Shown here: positions 7,418-9,757 of the stretch, piece after piece
Numbering within the stretch: the first letter of the stretch is position 1
How the letters are laid out: each line of letters opens with the position of its first letter
Source: Campylobacter sp. UBA1713
GTDB lineage: Bacteria > Campylobacterota > Campylobacteria > Campylobacterales > Campylobacteraceae
Direction of reading: 5' to 3'
Assembly (NCBI GenBank): GCA_002317305.1
Contig: DCIZ01000014.1
Location: forward strand, 1-9,757
Length of the DNA: 9,757 nucleotides
Program-made: the position numbers and the translations under genes
The notes under the pieces: generated by a model
Seen by the model: the letters and a program-made list of their open reading frames with translations, nothing else
Told to the model about the DNA's origin: nothing
Databases searched by the model: none

Positions 7418-8202
7418 CACTTCCTCCCCAAAACCGCTTTTGCAAGCGCCGTATATGCCAAGCTTCCGCTTGAACGCTGGTCGTACAACATCACCGGCTG
7501 ACCAAAACTCGGGCACTCGGCTAACTTAACATTTCTAGGAATCAACACGAAATCTTCCTTTCCTATCTTAAAAAGTTTATCTTCAAAGTGGTTTTTTAGG
7601 TTTGCTACCGCCTCTTTTGAAAGGTTATTTTGTGGACTATACATAGTCGGTAGAAAACCGCGAATTTTCAAATTTGGATTTAGTCCTTTGTTTAAAACTT
7701 TTATGGTATTTAAGATCTGTGCTAACCCCTCAAGCGCGTAAAATTCGCACTGAATCGGGACGATGACACTGTCGCTTGCCACGAGAGAATTCACAGTCAA
7801 AGCGCCCAAAGTCGGCGGACTGTCTATGATGATAAAGTCGTAGTTGCCACGAATTTCAGCAAGCTTGTCACGCAAAATGGTGTGGTATTGGCTACCGCCA
7901 TCATCGCTAAATTCACGCTCAACACCGACCAAACCGATGTTTGACGGCACTAAAGAAAGCCCCTCTATCTCCGTAGACAAGATGACTTCGGCTAGCTTTT
8001 TTTTATCTGTCAAAACGTGATGAATGTTAAATTCATAACTATTTCTACTAAAACCAAAGCCAGTCGTTGCATTTGCCTGCGGGTCTATGTCTATCAACAA
8101 GACCTTTTTGCCCTCCAAAGCAAGTGCTGCTGCTAAATTTACCGAAGTAGTCGTTTTGCCAACACCGCCTTTTTGATTTGCAATAGTAATAACTTCACTC
8201 AT
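7417..8202 (-). CDS. parA: Chromosome-partitioning ATPase ParA (Soj type)
   Basis: ParA is a Walker-type ATPase that forms ATP-dependent dimers on the nucleoid and is released by ParB, pulling origins apart. The 261-residue length is typical of the chromosomal Soj type, without the extra N-terminal DNA-binding domain found on many plasmid ParA proteins. Motifs are the deviant Walker A KGGVGKTT (11-18), Walker A' VLLIDIDPQANAT (34-46), and Walker B FIIIDSPP (123-130). The start is ATG at 8202; the ribosome binding site is weak (AAGG about 11 bases upstream). It shares one base with parB. A 170-bp spacer with a small hairpin and a possible promoter separates it from birA. Confidence 0.98.
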   Translation of the reverse strand: MSEVITIANQKGGVGKTTTSVNLAAALALEGKKVLLIDIDPQANATTGFGFSRNSYEFNIHHVLTDKKKLAEVILSTEIEGLSLVPSNIGLVGVEREFSDDGGSQYHTILRDKLAEIRGNYDFIIIDSPPTLGALTVNSLVASDSVIVPIQCEFYALEGLAQILNTIKVLNKGLNPNLKIRGFLPTMYSPQNNLSKEAVANLKNHFEDKLFKIGKEDFVLIPRNVKLAECPSFGQPVMLYDQRSSGSLAYTALAKAVLGRK

Positions 8203-8235
8203 CTTAACCTACAACCTTTTACAAATTTACCAAAC

Positions 8236-8252
8236 GCCTCTGTTTTAGAGGC
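8236..8252. other. Small hairpin in the parA leader
   Basis: GCCTCT and AGAGGC form a perfect 6-bp stem around GTTTT. On the minus strand it is followed by GTTTGG, not a real T run, so a terminator for birA is possible but weak. It lies 34 bases before parA and could also be a leader structure. Confidence 0.4.
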
Positions 8253-8325
8253 TACAAAAAAACAAAAACGCATGCCACACCACTGCACGCCGTCTTAACT
8301 CAAAAAAACAAAAACCCACCAAAAT

Positions 8326-8346
8326 ATTATTTTATAAAACAACAAA
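8326..8346 (-). promoter_or_regulatory. Candidate promoter for parA-parB
   Basis: On the minus strand TTTTTGTTGTTTTATAAAAT contains a T-rich upstream stretch joined to TATAAA/TAAAAT, similar to Campylobacter sigma-70 promoters. It lies just past the birA stop and would give a leader of about 115 bases that includes the hairpin at 8236-8252. Read-through from birA is also possible. Confidence 0.35.
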
Positions 8347-8372
8347 AACAACGCATCGCCACCTGCCGCCAC

Positions 8373-9020
8373 TTACCGCAAAGAGTAGAGACGTCTGCTA
8401 CCTACCAAAACCGAGCCGTCAGGCATGAGTTTTGCATCTTTTAGTGCCAAAACTTCGCCATCTTGATGCACACCAAACGACCTAGAACGTTCAAATTCTA
8501 CCATAAACTTTCTAAAAATTTGCTTCCACTCGAGCTTTTCTTCTAGCTTTTTGCAAAACATCACCGCAAGCTCACTCGGCATCACTTCTACGTCCAGCAC
8601 GCCCGCAAATTTTGGTGCGCTTTTTAGGTTTAGCCCCATTCCGCAAACGAAATTTTCGTGAAACTTTGTAGTCATCACGCCACCAGCCTTTCGCATGCCT
8701 TTGCTCGTGCAAATGTAAAAGTCGTTGGGCCATTTTAGCCAAATTTGCGAACCCATATCTCGCAAAACCAACACCATCAAAAAGGCAAAATATATGCTCG
8801 CCGAATTTGACGGCAAGTCGCTAGGCAGTGCGTTTTTCTCCACGCAAAAGCTCATCATAAGGTTGCCCTCGCCACTCTCCCACTCATTGCCTCTGCTACC
8901 GACTCCGCTAGTTTGACGCCTTGCGACCAGCATAAACGGCGGCTTAACCACGCCAAAACGCAACATCTCCACAAGCTCTAACTGCGTGGAGCCGACCTCA
9001 TCTGCAAATTCCATCACCAT
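8373..9020 (-). CDS. birA: Biotin-[acetyl-CoA carboxylase] ligase (catalytic domain only)
   Basis: This enzyme activates biotin with ATP and attaches it to the carrier lysine of acetyl-CoA carboxylase in the cytoplasm. The 215-residue protein is the short class without an N-terminal DNA-binding domain, so it should not act as a repressor. Motifs are STQ (11-13), the biotin loop RQTSGVGSRGNEW (35-47), KWPND (96-100), KAGGVMT (111-117) with the catalytic lysine, and GMGLNL (127-132). The biotin loop is SGVGSRG rather than the common GRGRRG. I chose ATG at 9020 because GAGGG lies 8 bases upstream. GTG at 9029 overlaps that site, and ATG at 9014 is too far from it. Confidence 0.93.
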   Translation of the reverse strand: MVMEFADEVGSTQLELVEMLRFGVVKPPFMLVARRQTSGVGSRGNEWESGEGNLMMSFCVEKNALPSDLPSNSASIYFAFLMVLVLRDMGSQIWLKWPNDFYICTSKGMRKAGGVMTTKFHENFVCGMGLNLKSAPKFAGVLDVEVMPSELAVMFCKKLEEKLEWKQIFRKFMVEFERSRSFGVHQDGEVLALKDAKLMPDGSVLVGSRRLYSLR

Positions 9021-9060
9021 TCTAAGCACCCTCGAAAATTTTCGTATTGCTAAAATGACT

Positions 9061-9075
9061 ATTATCGCTAAAAAT
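9061..9075 (-). promoter_or_regulatory. Candidate birA promoter
   Basis: On the minus strand ATTTTTAGCGATAAT gives a GATAAT -10 box after a T-run with G, about 40 bases before the birA start. No good -35 box is needed by Campylobacter promoters and none is obvious. Confidence 0.4.
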
Positions 9076-9156
9076 TGTTTAAATTTGCTTTAAACTTTCT
9101 AGTTAATTTAAATTTTATGTAAATTTGTGGACTTTACTGAGCATGTTTTAAGCAAA

Positions 9157-9168
9157 ATTTGCTAAAAT
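9157..9168 (+). promoter_or_regulatory. Candidate promoter of the divergent gene at 9197
   Basis: AATTTGCTAAAAT reads as an extended -10 (TGC then TAAAAT, with TAAAAT at 9163-9168). Transcription would begin near 9175, leaving a leader of about 22 bases that includes the ribosome binding site AGGA at 9187-9190. It is back to back with the birA promoter candidate. Confidence 0.45.
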
Positions 9169-9196
9169 TCGCCCAAATTTAAATTTAGGACAAAAG

Positions 9197-9670
9197 ATGG
9201 CTATTTGGTTAGGCGCTTCGATCGCACTTGGCGTATTTGCTGGACAAAAACTTCTCAAAAAACTACCGCGAAAAAGTGGCGGAACGCCGCATCTTCATGA
9301 CGAATTTAAAGTGCGACTTTGTAGCTATTTTTATGAAAAAACGCCTGCGCAACTCGCTGTGTTAGATGAAATTTTACACACAAATTTACTCTCGCTAGAT
9401 GGGCTAAAAGAGAATTTGCTCTCCAAAAACGACAAACTTCCCTTCATCACCGCACTCCAATATGTCCGAACCTGCAAACCAAACAGACAAAAAACCGCCC
9501 AAACCGCCGAAGATCTCTACCGCTTTGCCACTACTGACGGCACTTTGACAAAAACAAAAAAAGAACTCTTGGTGCAAATTTTTAACGCACTTAGCCAGCC
9601 GCACGCACCGCTTGATGCGGCACTTTTGCTACTAAAATTTAAGGAGAAATTTAAGGTAAAAGATGAGTAA
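9197..9670 (+). CDS. Uncharacterised membrane-anchored protein, weakly TerB-like
   Basis: I do not recognise this 157-residue protein. It starts MAIWLGASIALGVFAGQKLL, a short hydrophobic stretch (about residues 3-17) followed by lysines, so it is probably anchored in the inner membrane with the rest in the cytoplasm. The remainder is charged and looks helical. YRFATTDGTLTKTKKELLVQI (split here by eye at about 107-127) resembles the acidic loop and following helix of TerB/DjlA-type domains, where a DG pair precedes a helix with a conserved acidic residue; here K replaces that acid. This resemblance is a guess. The start has AGGA 6 bases upstream. It is transcribed away from birA and is followed at once by a heptamer repeat array. 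Confidence 0.8.
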   Translation: MAIWLGASIALGVFAGQKLLKKLPRKSGGTPHLHDEFKVRLCSYFYEKTPAQLAVLDEILHTNLLSLDGLKENLLSKNDKLPFITALQYVRTCKPNRQKTAQTAEDLYRFATTDGTLTKTKKELLVQIFNALSQPHAPLDAALLLLKFKEKFKVKDE

Positions 9671-9674
9671 ATTC

Positions 9675-9716
9675 GGAAAACGGAAAGCAGAAAACAGAAA
9701 GCAGAGTGCGGATTCT
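9675..9716 (+). repeat. Degenerate heptamer array E
   Basis: Units are GGAAAAC, GGAAAGC, AGAAAAC, AGAAAGC, AGAGTGC, GGATTCT. The first ten bases (TTCGGAAAAC from 9672) equal those at 4495-4504, the start of array A. The array begins four bases after the stop of the preceding gene, as array D does at atpH. Confidence 0.75.
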
Positions 9717-9717
9717 A

Positions 9718-9733
9718 CGATTCTACTGAATCG
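9718..9733. repeat. Small hairpin after array E
   Basis: CGATTC and GAATCG pair perfectly around TACT. It sits between the heptamers and the core copy and has no T run, so it is not a clear terminator. Confidence 0.45.
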
Positions 9734-9735
9734 TC

Positions 9736-9757
9736 AAATTTACGAAAAAGCGAATTT
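9736..9757 (-). repeat. Repeat core, inverted copy, cut by the window edge
   Basis: All 22 bases are the exact reverse complement of the core at 4544-4565 and 4756-4777. The sequence ends inside the core, so the far heptamer array, if present, lies outside the window. Confidence 0.8.

Noticed and set aside
7418..7516. A longer parB with 33 extra N-terminal residues.
   Set aside because: It overlaps parA by 100 bases. The family N-terminus MAKRALGRGLDAIL begins at 7417, with its own ribosome binding site and a TGATG junction.
8650..8665. A possible parS site: GTGAAAC in the right half resembles the common parS palindrome.
   Set aside because: The left half matches at only about three of eight positions, it lies inside birA, and the epsilonproteobacterial parS consensus is not certain to me.

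Overview
The window comes from a Campylobacter-type epsilonproteobacterium (Campylobacterota). The gene order birA-parA-parB-atpF'-atpF-atpH-atpA-atpG-atpD-atpC is the one known from Campylobacter genomes. The proteins look like that group, and AAATTT-rich codon and spacer use fits. I judge base composition by eye at about 45% G+C, which would suit the higher-GC oral Campylobacter species better than C. jejuni. The species cannot be fixed from the sequence alone.

Layout: ten of the eleven genes lie on the minus strand and are transcribed from right to left. From right to left they are biotin-protein ligase (birA, 9020-8373), the chromosome-partition pair parA/parB (8202-6557), and the ATP synthase genes for b', b, delta, alpha, gamma, beta and epsilon (6284-33). 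Subunits a and c (atpB, atpE) are absent; in Campylobacter they lie elsewhere. To the right of birA, a divergent plus-strand gene (9197-9670) encodes a small membrane-anchored protein of unknown function with a weak TerB-like look.

How the genes work together: b and b' form the peripheral stalk and delta links it to F1. Alpha and beta form the catalytic hexamer, gamma is the rotor shaft, and epsilon is the rotor-bound inhibitor. ParA and ParB segregate the chromosome. Tight junctions mark coupled translation: one-base stop/start overlaps at parA/parB and atpF/atpH, and stop codons built into the ribosome binding site at atpF'/atpF and atpD/atpC.

The unusual part is the spacers. Three gaps that would be expected to be short in this cluster are long and hold repeats. 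(1) parB-atpF' (272 bp) carries a 210-bp MITE-like element with terminal inverted repeats and TTAA on both sides. (2) atpH-atpA (384 bp) carries a composite of purine-rich 7-bp repeats that converge on a palindromic core, an exact 58-bp direct repeat, and between the two copies a palindromic unit with three hairpins, one with a 21-bp stem. (3) atpG-atpD (221 bp) carries a degenerate copy of the same core and a lone half-match to the MITE end. A further copy of the heptamer/core element begins after the last gene and runs off the right edge. The window therefore shows a housekeeping operon split into segments by at least two families of intergenic repeats. I see no CRISPR array, tRNA, rRNA, complete insertion sequence or defence system.
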